Shown: positions 1 to 8,521 of the stretch, in pieces
Numbering within the stretch: position 1 is the first letter of the stretch
How the letters are laid out: each line of letters starts with the position of its first letter
Source: Kineococcus endophyticus
GTDB taxonomy: Bacteria; Actinomycetota; Actinomycetes; Actinomycetales; Kineococcaceae
Length of the DNA: 64,000 bases
Reading direction: 5' to 3'
Assembly (NCBI RefSeq): GCF_040796495.1
Contig: NZ_JBFNQN010000012.1
Span: 124,001-188,000, forward strand
Program-made: the position numbers and the translations under genes
The notes under the pieces: model-generated
Database searches by the model: none
Told to the model about the DNA's origin: nothing
The model's input: the letters and a program-made list of their open reading frames with translations, nothing else

Positions 1-941
1 ACGTCGGGGACGCCATCGTCACCGTCGACGTCCAGGGCGTCGTCCAGCTGCTCAACAAGGGCGCCGAACGCCTCTACGGCGTCCGCGCCGCGGACCTCGT
101 CGGCCGCCACGTCCGTGGGCTGTGCCGCGACGACGACGGCATCGAGGAGTACCTCGACGCCGTGCGCCGCGAGCTCGTCGCGGGCCGCACGTGGTCCGGG
201 GTCGAGGTGGAGCTCGTCACCGCCGGCGGCCGGTCGATCGTCGTGGAGTCCGCCGCCACCGCGCTGTTCGACGGGCACGGCGGGTACGCGGGGGCCGTCC
301 TCGTCAGCCGTGACGTCACCCCCGTCCGGGAGCTCGAGCAGTCCCTGCGCGCGGCCACCCGCGCCCTGCGCGACCGCGCCGCCCAGATGGCCAAGGCCAC
401 GCACCGCGACGCGCTGACGGGTGTCGCCGCGCGCAGCCTGCTGCAGGAGCGGCTCTCGGCCGCCCTCGGCGCCGCCGCCGACGCCGACGAACCGGTCTGC
501 GTCCTGGCCGCGGACCTCGACGGCTTCCGCGCCGTCAACGACTCCTACGGCCTGGCCGCCGGCGACGCGCTCCTCATCGCCTTCGCCGCGCACCTGCGCT
601 CCGCCCTGCCGCCGAGCGCGACCGCGGGCCGGCTCGGGGCCGACGAGTTCGCGGTCGTCCTGCCCGGCACCGGCGAGGAGCAGGCCGAGCGCATCGCCGC
701 CGTCGTCCGCGAGTGGACGCCGCCGGCGCCCTTGCCCGCGCGCGGCCGCCGCGCCGACGACCGGGCCGTCGGCGTGACGGTCGGGGTCGTGCGGGCCACT
801 CCCCTGGAGTGCCGGTCGCCCTTCGACACGGGCGTCCGCTCGGTGCTGCAGCGGGTCGAGGACGCCGTCGCACGTCAGAAGGGCGGGGACGGCGATTCCC
901 GCCGCCGGGCGTCCGACCGTGCGTCCGACACAGCGTCGTAG
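1..941 (+). CDS. PAS-GGDEF protein, 5' truncated by window edge
   Basis: The reading frame is open from base 3 and has no start inside the window, so the gene begins upstream. The visible part starts with a PAS-like segment (DAIVTVD, then LLNKGAERLYGVRAADLVGR), followed by a GGDEF domain opening with THRDALTGVAAR. The active-site loop reads RLGADEF, so the second Gly is Ala. This is a common tolerated variant but leaves cyclase activity open. No EAL domain follows; the C-terminus is Arg/Asp-rich and probably disordered. Expected role is cyclic di-GMP synthesis at a PAS-sensed signal, or signal binding only if the variant loop is inactive. Confidence 0.85.
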   Translation, partial: VGDAIVTVDVQGVVQLLNKGAERLYGVRAADLVGRHVRGLCRDDDGIEEYLDAVRRELVAGRTWSGVEVELVTAGGRSIVVESAATALFDGHGGYAGAVLVSRDVTPVRELEQSLRAATRALRDRAAQMAKATHRDALTGVAARSLLQERLSAALGAAADADEPVCVLAADLDGFRAVNDSYGLAAGDALLIAFAAHLRSALPPSATAGRLGADEFAVVLPGTGEEQAERIAAVVREWTPPAPLPARGRRADDRAVGVTVGVVRATPLECRSPFDTGVRSVLQRVEDAVARQKGGDGDSRRRASDRASDTAS

Positions 942-969
942 ACCTCGGCCGCTCCCCTACGCTGGCACG

Positions 970-1617
970 GTGGACGGACCCGCGACCGGAGGCCTGCGCG
1001 CGCTGCGCACCGCGGTCGTCACGGTCGTCGTCCTGGCCCTCGCCGTGGCCGCCCACGTCGCCGGGGGCGGGCACGTGCCGTCCGGACCGGCCGCGGGCGC
1101 CGCGGTCGTCGCCGTCGCCCTCGTCGCGCACGTCGCGACCCGCCGGCAGCTGACGACGGTGGCGCTGCTCGCCCTGCTCGGCGCGGGGCAGTTCGTCCTG
1201 CACCACGTCTTCATGGCCCTCGACGCCGCCGGGCCGGTCGAGGCCACCGCGGTGCCGATGGGGGCAGCCGGCCACGGGCACCCCGTGGCCCTCCTCGCGG
1301 TCGCCCCCGAGGCGTCTGCCGGGGTGTCCGGCCTGGCCGCCGGCCTGGACCTCGGCCCAGTGGTGCTGACCCCGATGCTCGCCTCCCACGTCGTCGCCAC
1401 CCTCCTCACCGCCGTCGTCCTGGCCGGTGGCGAGCGGGCCGTGTGGCGCCTCTGGGCTTGGCTCGCGCCGCTGGTCGTGGCCCTCGTGGTCCGCTGCGAG
1501 GTCGTCGCGGTGCGCCTCCCGCGACCGTCCGCGTGCGACGAGCACCGGCCGGTGCACGAGGCCGTCCTGGCCCGGGTCCTGCCGCGACGGGGTCCGCCGG
1601 TGGCGCTCGTCCGCTGA
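970..1617 (+). CDS. Multi-pass membrane protein upstream of PepSY protein
   Basis: A 215-residue hydrophobic protein with about five to six predicted membrane segments. It has a short HGHP motif and His pairs (LHHVF) that could contact metal, but no catalytic motif I recognise. The GTG start is chosen because TACGCT lies at 958-963 with a 6-base gap to the start, the leaderless pattern seen widely here; there is no Shine-Dalgarno sequence. The downstream PepSY-TM protein is on the same strand with about 136 bases between them, and its own His-rich loop suggests the pair may deal with a metal or a reduced iron chelate. The function is inferred from context only. Confidence 0.7.
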   Translation: MDGPATGGLRALRTAVVTVVVLALAVAAHVAGGGHVPSGPAAGAAVVAVALVAHVATRRQLTTVALLALLGAGQFVLHHVFMALDAAGPVEATAVPMGAAGHGHPVALLAVAPEASAGVSGLAAGLDLGPVVLTPMLASHVVATLLTAVVLAGGERAVWRLWAWLAPLVVALVVRCEVVAVRLPRPSACDEHRPVHEAVLARVLPRRGPPVALVR

Positions 1618-1753
1618 GACCGGTCGCCGACCGGTCGCCGAGTGACGCCGCTGCCCACCCCGACCACCCCGCCGGGCCCCGCCCCGTCGCCCCTCGACCC
1701 CGCGTCGGGGGGTGGACGCGTCGCGCCCGCGGGCCCCATCCGTGAGGACCCTC

Positions 1754-3202
1754 GTGCCTGCCGACGACCTGCTGACCCCTGCCTCCTCGACCGTCCCACC
1801 CACCCCGTCCCGGCCGTCCCCGTGGGCGCCGCTGCGCCCGCTGGTGCTGCGCCTGCACTTCTACGCCGGGGTCCTCGTCGCCCCGTTCCTGCTCGTCGCC
1901 GCCGTCAGCGGCACGCTCTACGCCGCCACCCCGCAGCTCGAGGACGCCGTCTACCGGCACCAGCTGCACGTCGTCCCGTCCGCGGCCCAGGTGTCCCTGG
2001 CCGACCAGGTCCGCGCGGCCGTCGAGGCCCACGGCGGTGGTGACCCGGTCGCCGTGCGGCCCGCGCCCACCCCCTCGGACACCACCCGCGTCCTGTTCTC
2101 CGACCCCTCGCTGGGCGAGTCCGAGCGCCGCGCCGTCTTCGTCGACCCCGGCACGGGCGCCGTCCGCGGCGAGCTCACGGTCTACGGCACCAGCGGCGTC
2201 CTGCCGCTGCGGACGTGGGTGGACCAGCTGCACCGCAACCTGCACCTCGGGGAACCGGGACGGCTGTACAGCGAGCTCGCGGCGTCGTGGCTGTGGGTGC
2301 TGGCGCTGTCCGGCCTGGGGCTGTGGGCCGCCCGGCGGGTAGGGGCGCGTCGGGCGACGCGTCCGACGGTCCGGGGCAGCCGCGCCCGGACGCGGACCCT
2401 GCACGCCGTCGTCGGGACGTGGCTCGCGGTCGGTCTGCTGGGGCTGTCGGCGACGGGCCTGACCTGGTCGACGTACGCGGGGGAGCGGGTGACCGCGCTG
2501 CGCAGCGCGCTGTCGTGGCAGACGCCCGTCGTGGACACGAGCGCGACCGGGCACGAGGGTCACGGGGAGCACGCGGGGCACACCTCGTCCAGACCGGTGG
2601 GGGCCGGTGCAGAGGCCAGCCCCGAGGCCTTCGCGCAGATCCTGGCGGCGGCCCGCGTCGCGGGGCTGACGGCCGCGAAGATCGAGGTCAAGGCCCCGGC
2701 CGCGCCCGGTGCGGCGTGGAAGGTCGACGAGGTCGACCGCGGCCTGCACACCCAGGTCGACTCCGCCGCGGTCGCCCTCACCGCCACGAGCGCGGGGGCT
2801 CTCGACGCGCAGGTGGTGGACGTCGTCCGCTTCGAGGACTACCCGTTCGCGGCCAAGCTGGCCCGCTGGGGGATCGACCTGCACATGGGCTCCTTCGGGC
2901 TGGGCAACCAGCTCGCGCTGATCGCCCTGGGCCTGGGGCTGACCGCGGTCGTCGTGTGGGGCTACCGCATGTGGTGGCAGCGCCGCCCGGACCCGGCCCG
3001 GCGCCTGGCCGTCGGCCCGCCCGCCCACCGCGGTGCGTGGCGGCAGCTGTCGCGTCCGGTGCTGGTCGCCGTCGTGCTCGTCACCGCCGTCGTCGGGTGG
3101 GCGGTGCCGCTGCTCGGGGTGTCGTTGGTGGCGTTCGTGGTGGTCGACGTGGTGCTGGACGTCGTGGTCGGTCGGGTGCCGCGGGTCCGCCCGGCGCCCT
3201 GA
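1754..3202 (+). CDS. PepSY-associated transmembrane protein with His-rich loop
   Basis: About 482 residues with the plan of PepSY_TM proteins: a first membrane helix near residues 30-55 (HFYAGVLVAPFLLVAAVSG), an extracytoplasmic PepSY region, a second helix pair near 175-240, another PepSY-like region and C-terminal helices around WGIDLHMGSFG. Relatives include inner-membrane siderophore or iron reductases. A loop near residues 266-277 reads HEGHGEHAGH, a likely metal-binding patch. GTG at 1754 is preferred because GAGGA at 1744-1748 sits 5 bases upstream; GTG at 1742 and 1712 are in-frame alternatives. A role in metal handling is inference. Confidence 0.8.
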   Translation: MPADDLLTPASSTVPPTPSRPSPWAPLRPLVLRLHFYAGVLVAPFLLVAAVSGTLYAATPQLEDAVYRHQLHVVPSAAQVSLADQVRAAVEAHGGGDPVAVRPAPTPSDTTRVLFSDPSLGESERRAVFVDPGTGAVRGELTVYGTSGVLPLRTWVDQLHRNLHLGEPGRLYSELAASWLWVLALSGLGLWAARRVGARRATRPTVRGSRARTRTLHAVVGTWLAVGLLGLSATGLTWSTYAGERVTALRSALSWQTPVVDTSATGHEGHGEHAGHTSSRPVGAGAEASPEAFAQILAAARVAGLTAAKIEVKAPAAPGAAWKVDEVDRGLHTQVDSAAVALTATSAGALDAQVVDVVRFEDYPFAAKLARWGIDLHMGSFGLGNQLALIALGLGLTAVVVWGYRMWWQRRPDPARRLAVGPPAHRGAWRQLSRPVLVAVVLVTAVVGWAVPLLGVSLVAFVVVDVVLDVVVGRVPRVRPAP

Positions 3203-3231
3203 CGGACGACGGAGTTTCCTGTCGCTCAAGT

Positions 3232-3276
3232 CTTGCCTGAAGGGAAAGTCAGCGGGTAGCTTTCCTCTCAGGCAAG
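3232..3276. promoter_or_regulatory. Promoter with 17-bp imperfect inverted repeat
   Basis: Arms 3232-3248 and 3260-3276 pair at 15 of 17 positions (outer 9 bp perfect: CTTGCCTGA / TCAGGCAAG) around an 11-base spacer. TTGCCT at 3233-3238 and TAGCTT at 3257-3262 with 18 bases between look like -35 and -10 boxes embedded in the repeat. The small membrane protein starts at 3305 after GAGGAAGG at 3288-3295. The likely reading is an operator for the winged-helix regulator encoded second in this two-gene operon. Confidence 0.6.
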
Positions 3277-3304
3277 AACGAACCGACGAGGAAGGACCTC
3301 CACC

Positions 3305-3730
3305 GTGGACGCTCGCGAAGCACAGCAGGCCCTCACCGAGGCCGCTCACCGCCGTCAGCAGGCCGTCACGGCCGGCACCGCGCCCTGGACGAAGGGCCAG
3401 GTGTGGAGCCTGTGCTCCTGCGCCCTCGCCCTCGGAGTGCTCACCGACGCCGGCATGATCTGGTTGTGGGTGCTCCTCATGCTCATGGGCGTCGGTGTCG
3501 CCTGGCGGCGGGGGGTGCAGCTGCGGTCGACCCGCAGTTCCGGCCGCTGGCAAGCGGCCCTGCTCGCCACGGTCGTCCCGGCGATCGCCGCGAACGTGCT
3601 GTTCCAGGCCGTCGCCCGGGGGCTCGACTGGCCCCTGCCCAACACCGTCGGCATGGTCGGGGCCTGCCTGGTCATCGTCACCCTGACCCGTGCGGTGCAG
3701 GCCCGGATGGTTGCGAGCCTGCGCCCGTGA
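3305..3730 (+). CDS. Small four-helix membrane protein, regulator-linked
   Basis: 141 residues. The first 30 are soluble and Ala/Gln-rich, followed by about four hydrophobic helices (WSLCSCALALGVLTDAG, MIWLWVLLMLMGVGVAW, WQAALLATVVPAIAANVLF, MVGACLVIVTLTR). The GTG start has GAGGAAGG 9 bases upstream. Its stop overlaps the GTG of the winged-helix regulator by 4 bases, so the two are translationally coupled and probably one functional unit. No catalytic motif is visible; similar membrane-protein/HTH pairs are common in actinobacteria but uncharacterised. Confidence 0.8.
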   Translation: MDAREAQQALTEAAHRRQQAVTAGTAPWTKGQVWSLCSCALALGVLTDAGMIWLWVLLMLMGVGVAWRRGVQLRSTRSSGRWQAALLATVVPAIAANVLFQAVARGLDWPLPNTVGMVGACLVIVTLTRAVQARMVASLRP

Positions 3731-4065
3731 CCACCGCACCCGACGCCCAGCCCGGCGCGGACCCCGCCGCGATCGACGAGTTCCTCCACACCCCCGCCCG
3801 CCTGAGCATCTGCTCGCTGCTCGCTCCGGCGGAGTGGGTCACCTTCTCCTTCCTCCGCGACACGATCGGCACCAGCGACTCGGCCCTGTCCAAGCAGGTC
3901 GCCGCCCTGGAGCAGGCCGGCTACGTGGAGGTCCGCAAGGAGCGTGCCGTGGCGGCGCTGCGGCGCCAGACCTCGGTGCGTCTGACCGCGGTCGGCCGGG
4001 AGGCGTTCGAGGCGTACCTGGCCACCCTCGAGCGTCTCGTCGCCCGCGCTCGCGGCAGCCTGTAG
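3727..4065 (+). CDS. Winged-helix transcriptional regulator (HTH_34-like)
   Basis: 112 residues forming a single winged helix-turn-helix: helix pair FLHTPARLSICSLLAPAEWV, recognition region GTSDSALSKQVAALEQAG, wing VRKERAV-RRQTSVRLTAVG and a C-terminal dimer helix. This is the compact ArsR/MarR-related type classed as winged helix DNA-binding (PF13601). No metal-binding Cys is present. It begins with GTG overlapping the stop of the membrane protein (GTGA). The inverted repeat at 3232-3276 is its most likely target, giving autoregulation of the pair. Confidence 0.85.
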   Translation: MTTAPDAQPGADPAAIDEFLHTPARLSICSLLAPAEWVTFSFLRDTIGTSDSALSKQVAALEQAGYVEVRKERAVAALRRQTSVRLTAVGREAFEAYLATLERLVARARGSL

Positions 4066-4069
4066 CCGG

Positions 4070-5887
4070 TCAGGCGGACGCGACCCGCTCGGCGTCGGCG
4101 GCGACCAGCTCGGCGTACCGGCCGCCGGCCGCCAGGAGCTCGTCGTGCGTGCCGCGCTCGACGACCCGGCCGTGGTCGAGCACCACGATCTGGTCGGCGT
4201 CCCGGACGGTCGAGAGCCGGTGGGCGATGGTGATCGTCGTCCGGCCCGCCGACAGCTCGGCCAGCGCCGCGGCCATGGCCCGTTCGGTGCGGGTGTCCAG
4301 GGCCGAGGTGGCCTCGTCGAGCAGCAGGACGGGCGGATCCCGCAACACCGTGCGGGCCAACGCGATCCGCTGCTTCTCACCACCCGAGAACCGGTACCCG
4401 CGCTCGCCGACGACGGTGTCGAACCCCTGCGGGAGCGCGTCGAGGACGTCCTCGACCTGCGCGATGCGGGCGGCCCGGCGCAGCTCGGAGTCCGTCGCGT
4501 CGGGCTTGGCGAAGCGCAGGTTGTCGGCGACGGAGGCGTGCAGCAGGAACGTCTCCTGGGTCACGACGCCGACGGCGTCCGACAGCGACCGGGCGGTCAG
4601 GTCCCGCACGTCGACGCCGTCGAGGCGGACCGCGCCCGCGTCCACGTCGTACAGCCGCGAGAGCAGGTAGCCGAGGGTGGTCTTGCCCGATCCGGTGGCC
4701 CCGACGACGGCCAGGGACGAGCCGGCCGGGACGTCGAGGGTGACCCCCGCGACGGTCGGGCGCTCGGCGCCGGGGTAGCCGAAGGTGACGTCGTCGAACC
4801 GCACGTGCCCGCGCGGGTTCGGCAGGGTGCGCGCGCCGGGTCGCTCCTCGACCTCGACCGGGGTGTCGAGGTACTCGAAGACGCGGGCGAACAGCGCCAT
4901 CGACGCGTGCAGCCGCACGACGATCCGCAGCAGCGCGCCGAGCGGCCGGAACAGCTGCCCCTGCAGGGTCACGAGCGCGACGAGCGTCCCGATGCTCAGG
5001 GCCGTGCCCGTGCCGCGGATCCACCCGCCGAGCAGGTAGGTGAGGGCGGGGACGGCGGCCATGGTCAGCGTGATGAGCGACCACTGCCAGCGGCCGGCCA
5101 TCTCCGAGCCGACCTCGAGGCGGGCGACGTCGTCGGACTGGGCGGTGAAGCGCTCGACGACCTCGGGGGTGCGGCCCGTCGTGCGGGTCAGCAGGATGCC
5201 CGAGATCGAGAGCGTCTCCTCGACGGTCGCGGACATCTCGGCGAGCTGGCGCTGGCGCTGCGCCGTGATCCGCCGGCGCAGACGGCCGACGCGGCGGTTC
5301 AGCCACACCGAGAACGGCAGCACGCAGAACGAGAACAGCGCGAGACGCCAGTCCAGGGCGAGCATCGCCACGACGGTGACGACGACGGTGGCGAGGTTCT
5401 GGACGAGGTCCGCGCCCGTGCTCGTCACGACGGTCTGCATCGCGCCGATGTCGTTGGCGATGCGCGACTGCACCTCACCCGTGCGGGTCCGGGCGAAGAA
5501 GCCCAGGGACATCCGCTGCAGGTGCGAGTAGAGCGACGTCCGCAGGCCGTGCATGACGGCCTGCCCGACGCGCGTCGTCAGCAGGCCCTGGACGACGTCG
5601 AGCGCGGTGCCGACGGCGACGATGCCGACGAGACCGGCCGCCAGCCAGGCCAGCAGCCGCAGGTCGCCCTGCGGCAGCGCCACGTCGACGACCTCGCGGA
5701 TGAGGAACGGCGAGGCCACGCCTGCGACGGCGGAGCAGGCGATGAGGACGGCGACGACGGCCAGCGTCCGCGTGTGCGGGCGGAACAGCCGCAGCACGCG
5801 GGCCACCTCGTCGCGACGGGGCCGGTCCAGGCCGGTCGTGTCGGTCTTCCCCGGCCGGAAGGGATCGCGTTGGGGGTCTCCCCGCAC
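4070..5887 (-). CDS. ABC exporter half-transporter (TM domain plus ATPase)
   Basis: 605 residues: an N-terminal six-helix ABC exporter membrane domain (about 35-335) fused to an ATPase domain. Walker A GATGSGKTT is near residue 399, the signature FSGGEKQ near 499, Walker B VLLLDEAT near 522 and the switch His in IAHRLS near 555. All catalytic motifs are intact, so it can act as a homodimeric multidrug or lipid exporter; the substrate is not readable from sequence. GTG start with AGAGGTGA just upstream. It is divergent from a MarR gene and the 64-base gap holds a palindrome, which suggests MarR-controlled drug efflux. Its stop lies 4 bases from that of the convergent winged-helix gene. Confidence 0.93.
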   Translation of the reverse strand: MRGDPQRDPFRPGKTDTTGLDRPRRDEVARVLRLFRPHTRTLAVVAVLIACSAVAGVASPFLIREVVDVALPQGDLRLLAWLAAGLVGIVAVGTALDVVQGLLTTRVGQAVMHGLRTSLYSHLQRMSLGFFARTRTGEVQSRIANDIGAMQTVVTSTGADLVQNLATVVVTVVAMLALDWRLALFSFCVLPFSVWLNRRVGRLRRRITAQRQRQLAEMSATVEETLSISGILLTRTTGRTPEVVERFTAQSDDVARLEVGSEMAGRWQWSLITLTMAAVPALTYLLGGWIRGTGTALSIGTLVALVTLQGQLFRPLGALLRIVVRLHASMALFARVFEYLDTPVEVEERPGARTLPNPRGHVRFDDVTFGYPGAERPTVAGVTLDVPAGSSLAVVGATGSGKTTLGYLLSRLYDVDAGAVRLDGVDVRDLTARSLSDAVGVVTQETFLLHASVADNLRFAKPDATDSELRRAARIAQVEDVLDALPQGFDTVVGERGYRFSGGEKQRIALARTVLRDPPVLLLDEATSALDTRTERAMAAALAELSAGRTTITIAHRLSTVRDADQIVVLDHGRVVERGTHDELLAAGGRYAELVAADAERVASA

Positions 5888-5906
5888 GGACTCACCTCTT
5901 TCTTGT

Positions 5907-5929
5907 GGTCACCTCACAGTGAGGTTACC
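5907..5929. promoter_or_regulatory. Palindromic operator between ABC exporter and MarR gene
   Basis: The core ACCTCAC-A-GTGAGGT (5911-5925) is perfectly palindromic. Extending it gives 11-bp arms with one mismatch. It sits between the two divergent starts and just upstream of the MarR -10 box TAGGGT at 5940-5945. Size, symmetry and position are those of a MarR-family operator that could repress both genes. Confidence 0.7.
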
Positions 5930-5951
5930 TCAAGAACGGTAGGGTGCGGGG

Positions 5952-6389
5952 GTGGACGACCTCGACGGGGACCTGCTGGAGACGCTGCGCTCGGTGCAGT
6001 GGCGGCTGCGCCGCGGGGCCCACGGCGACGTCGAGGACCTCGGCATCACCCCCGCGCAGGGGCGGGTGCTGCGTGTCGTCGGGCGCTGCGAGGACCCCCC
6101 GCGCATGGGGGAGGTCGCGGTCCGGCTGCACATCGCCCCCCGCTCGCTCACCGACCTCGTCGACCCCCTCGAGCAGGCCGGCCTGCTGCGCCGCACGCCC
6201 GACCCCGCCAACCGCCGTTCCGTGCTCCTCGACCTCACCCCGGCCGGGACGTCCGTCCTCGAGGAGCTGCGCCGGCGCTCGCGGGCGACGGCGACCCGGG
6301 CGCTCGGGGTGCTGCCCGTGGAGGACCGGCAGCAGCTGCTCGACCTCCTGCGGCGGGTCGAGGGGGCGCTCGCCGGCCCGGTGGAGTGA
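5952..6389 (+). CDS. MarR-family transcriptional regulator
   Basis: 145 residues with the MarR fold: N-terminal dimer helix (LLETLRSVQWRLRRG), winged helix around ITPAQGRVLRVVGR, MGEVAVRLHIAPRSLTDLVDPLEQAGLLRR, and wing DPANRRSVLLDLTPAG. The GTG start is supported by TAGGGT at 5940-5945 followed by exactly 6 bases, the leaderless pattern. It is divergent from the ABC exporter and probably represses it and itself through the palindrome at 5907-5929, released by a ligand that the pump exports (inference from the usual MarR/pump pairing). Confidence 0.9.
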   Translation: MDDLDGDLLETLRSVQWRLRRGAHGDVEDLGITPAQGRVLRVVGRCEDPPRMGEVAVRLHIAPRSLTDLVDPLEQAGLLRRTPDPANRRSVLLDLTPAGTSVLEELRRRSRATATRALGVLPVEDRQQLLDLLRRVEGALAGPVE

Positions 6390-6461
6390 GATCGATCCTC
6401 ACCCAGAGCCGACGCCCCACTACAGTCTGTCCCGGACAGTCCGTCGAGGGAGGTGTCGAGC

Positions 6462-8495
6462 GTGCTGGAGCCCGCCGGGCCCACCTCCACCCGTGGGGCG
6501 GTGCGTGAGGTCCAGGTCGACCTCGCCCTCGACGCCGCCCGGGTCGCCCTCTTCGAGTACGACCTGCGCACCGGCGAACTGACGGCCGACGACCGCCTCG
6601 CCGGGCTGCTGGGCACCCCCGACGAAGCGACGGCGACGGGGTTCGCCGACCGGTTCGCCGAGCTGGTCGGGCCGGCGGAGACGCACCGGTTCCGCGACGC
6701 CGTGACCCGCGCCGTCGAGGCGGCCGCGCCGTTCCACGTGGAACTGCGCGTCCGGCCCGGCCGTGGCCGCCCGGCGTGGGTGGGTGTGCGGGGCAGGGTC
6801 CTGCTCGACGGTCACCGGCCCGCTCGGTTGCTCGGCGTCGTGCACGACACGACGGCCGACCACGTCGTCGACGCGGCCAGTGCCCTGGAGTCGCTGCCCG
6901 CCGCCTCCTACGCGCTCGACCACGGTGGGCTCCTGCGCTCCCTCAACGGCGAGGCCGAACGGCTCACGGGCCGGCCGCGCCACGAGCTGATCGGCCGGCC
7001 GTGGGGTGACGTCTTCCCCCTGGCCTCCGGGTCCGAGGCCGACCGCGTCCTGCAGTCGGTCGAGCGGACCGGCCGCGCCGAGACGGTCGAGCTCCTGCAC
7101 CCCGAACCCCTCTCGCTGTGGTGCGAGCTGCGGGCCTGGCCGGACGGTGACGGGACGAACGTCCTGCTGCTGCCGTCCGCCGCGCGTCGCGAGGCCGAGG
7201 AGGCGGCGCAGCGGGCGCGGACCCAGGTCCAGGTCCTGACCCGTGTCGGCTCCCACCTGTCCGGCACGCTCGACGCCGAGACGGCCGTGTCCCGGCTGTC
7301 CGGGATCCTCGTGCCCGTCCTGGGGGACTGGTGCATCGTCTCGGTCGTCGAGGGCCAGTCCACGCTGCGCGACGTCGGGTGCCAGCACGCCGACCCCACG
7401 CGGCAGGACCTCCTCGAGGCCTACCGGGCGCAGCGGATGCGCGCGCTCGTCGGGCACAACCCCGGCGGACCGCCCTTCATCCTCGAAGCCGTGCGCACCG
7501 GCCGGCCGGTGACCCTGCCGACCCCGGCCGTCGCGACGATCCAGCAGCTCGTCGGACCCGGCCCCGCCCGGGATGTCGTGACCGCCCTCGACCCCGAGCA
7601 CGTCGTCGTCCTCCCGCTGCGGGCCCGCGGACGGACCGTCGGGCTGGTGACGCTCGCGCGGGACCACGGCCGGCGCCCCTTCGACCCCGAGGACCTCGCC
7701 ACGATCTCCGGCGTCGCCGAACGCGCCGCCCTGGCCCTCGACACCGCCCGCCTCTACGGGCAGCAGCAGCGCATCGCCGAGGGGCTGCAGCGCGACCTGC
7801 TCACCCCGCCCGCGCAGTCCCCGCACTGGCAGACGGCCGTGCGCTACCGGCCCGCCGCGCGCGCGGCCCAGGTCGGCGGCGACTGGTACGACGCCTTCCA
7901 CCAGCCGGACGGGACGACGACCCTCGTCATCGGCGACGTCGTGGGCCACGACACCGCCGCGGCCGCCGCCATGGGGCAGCTGCGGAACCTGTTGCGCGGC
8001 ATCGCCTTCGCCGCCCCCGACGGACCGGCCGCGCTGCTGCGGCGGTTGGACGCGGCCGTGGCGGGACTGGGGCTGGGGACGCTGGCGACGGTCCTCGTGG
8101 GGCGCCTGCAACCGCGCCCGGACGGCGTGGTCCTGGAGTTCTCCAGCGCCGGTCACCCCGCGCCCGTCGTGCTCCGCCGCGGCGGCACCGCCGTGCCGCT
8201 CGTCGTCGCCGAGGGGAGCGAGGGCCCCGACCTGCTCCTCGGCATCGACCCGACGACCCCACGCCACGACGGCGAGGTCGTGCTGCGGCCCGGTGACACC
8301 GTCCTCTTCCACACCGACGGCCTCGTCGAGCGCCGCGACCAGAGCCTGGACGAGGGCACGACGCTGCTGCTCGCGGCGGTCGAGCGCAACGCGCACCGCG
8401 ACCTCGAGGACCTGTGCGACGCCGTCCTCGACGAGATGCTGCCCGAGCGCCCGGAAGACGACGTGGCCCTCGTGGCGGTTCGCACCCGGAGCTGA
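6462..8495 (+). CDS. PAS-PAS-GAF-SpoIIE (RsbU-type) protein phosphatase
   Basis: About 677 residues: two PAS-like regions (about 25-125 and 140-245, the second with ELIGRPWGDVFP), a GAF-like region (about 257-430) and a C-terminal SpoIIE/PP2C domain. Metal-binding motifs are GGDWYDAF near residue 470, VIGDVVGHD, and HTDGLVERR near 616, ending in PEDDVALVAVR. The family dephosphorylates anti-anti-sigma factors and so switches on alternative sigma factors. GTG 6462 is preferred over 6453 because GGGAGG at 6448-6453 would overlap the earlier start. A paralogue lies at 21904. No anti-sigma or STAS partner is adjacent, so the target is unknown. Confidence 0.9.
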   Translation: MLEPAGPTSTRGAVREVQVDLALDAARVALFEYDLRTGELTADDRLAGLLGTPDEATATGFADRFAELVGPAETHRFRDAVTRAVEAAAPFHVELRVRPGRGRPAWVGVRGRVLLDGHRPARLLGVVHDTTADHVVDAASALESLPAASYALDHGGLLRSLNGEAERLTGRPRHELIGRPWGDVFPLASGSEADRVLQSVERTGRAETVELLHPEPLSLWCELRAWPDGDGTNVLLLPSAARREAEEAAQRARTQVQVLTRVGSHLSGTLDAETAVSRLSGILVPVLGDWCIVSVVEGQSTLRDVGCQHADPTRQDLLEAYRAQRMRALVGHNPGGPPFILEAVRTGRPVTLPTPAVATIQQLVGPGPARDVVTALDPEHVVVLPLRARGRTVGLVTLARDHGRRPFDPEDLATISGVAERAALALDTARLYGQQQRIAEGLQRDLLTPPAQSPHWQTAVRYRPAARAAQVGGDWYDAFHQPDGTTTLVIGDVVGHDTAAAAAMGQLRNLLRGIAFAAPDGPAALLRRLDAAVAGLGLGTLATVLVGRLQPRPDGVVLEFSSAGHPAPVVLRRGGTAVPLVVAEGSEGPDLLLGIDPTTPRHDGEVVLRPGDTVLFHTDGLVERRDQSLDEGTTLLLAAVERNAHRDLEDLCDAVLDEMLPERPEDDVALVAVRTRS

Positions 8496-8521
8496 CCCCC
8501 CGTCGGCCAGAATCACCGACT

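Noticed and set aside
1406-3739. A 777-codon open frame on the minus strand opposite the PepSY genes
   Set aside because: It is an antisense shadow caused by high GC; composition is Gly/Arg/Pro/Asp-rich without any domain, and the plus-strand frames carry the real proteins. The same holds for other long antisense frames, for example 6420-8579 and 50761-53781.
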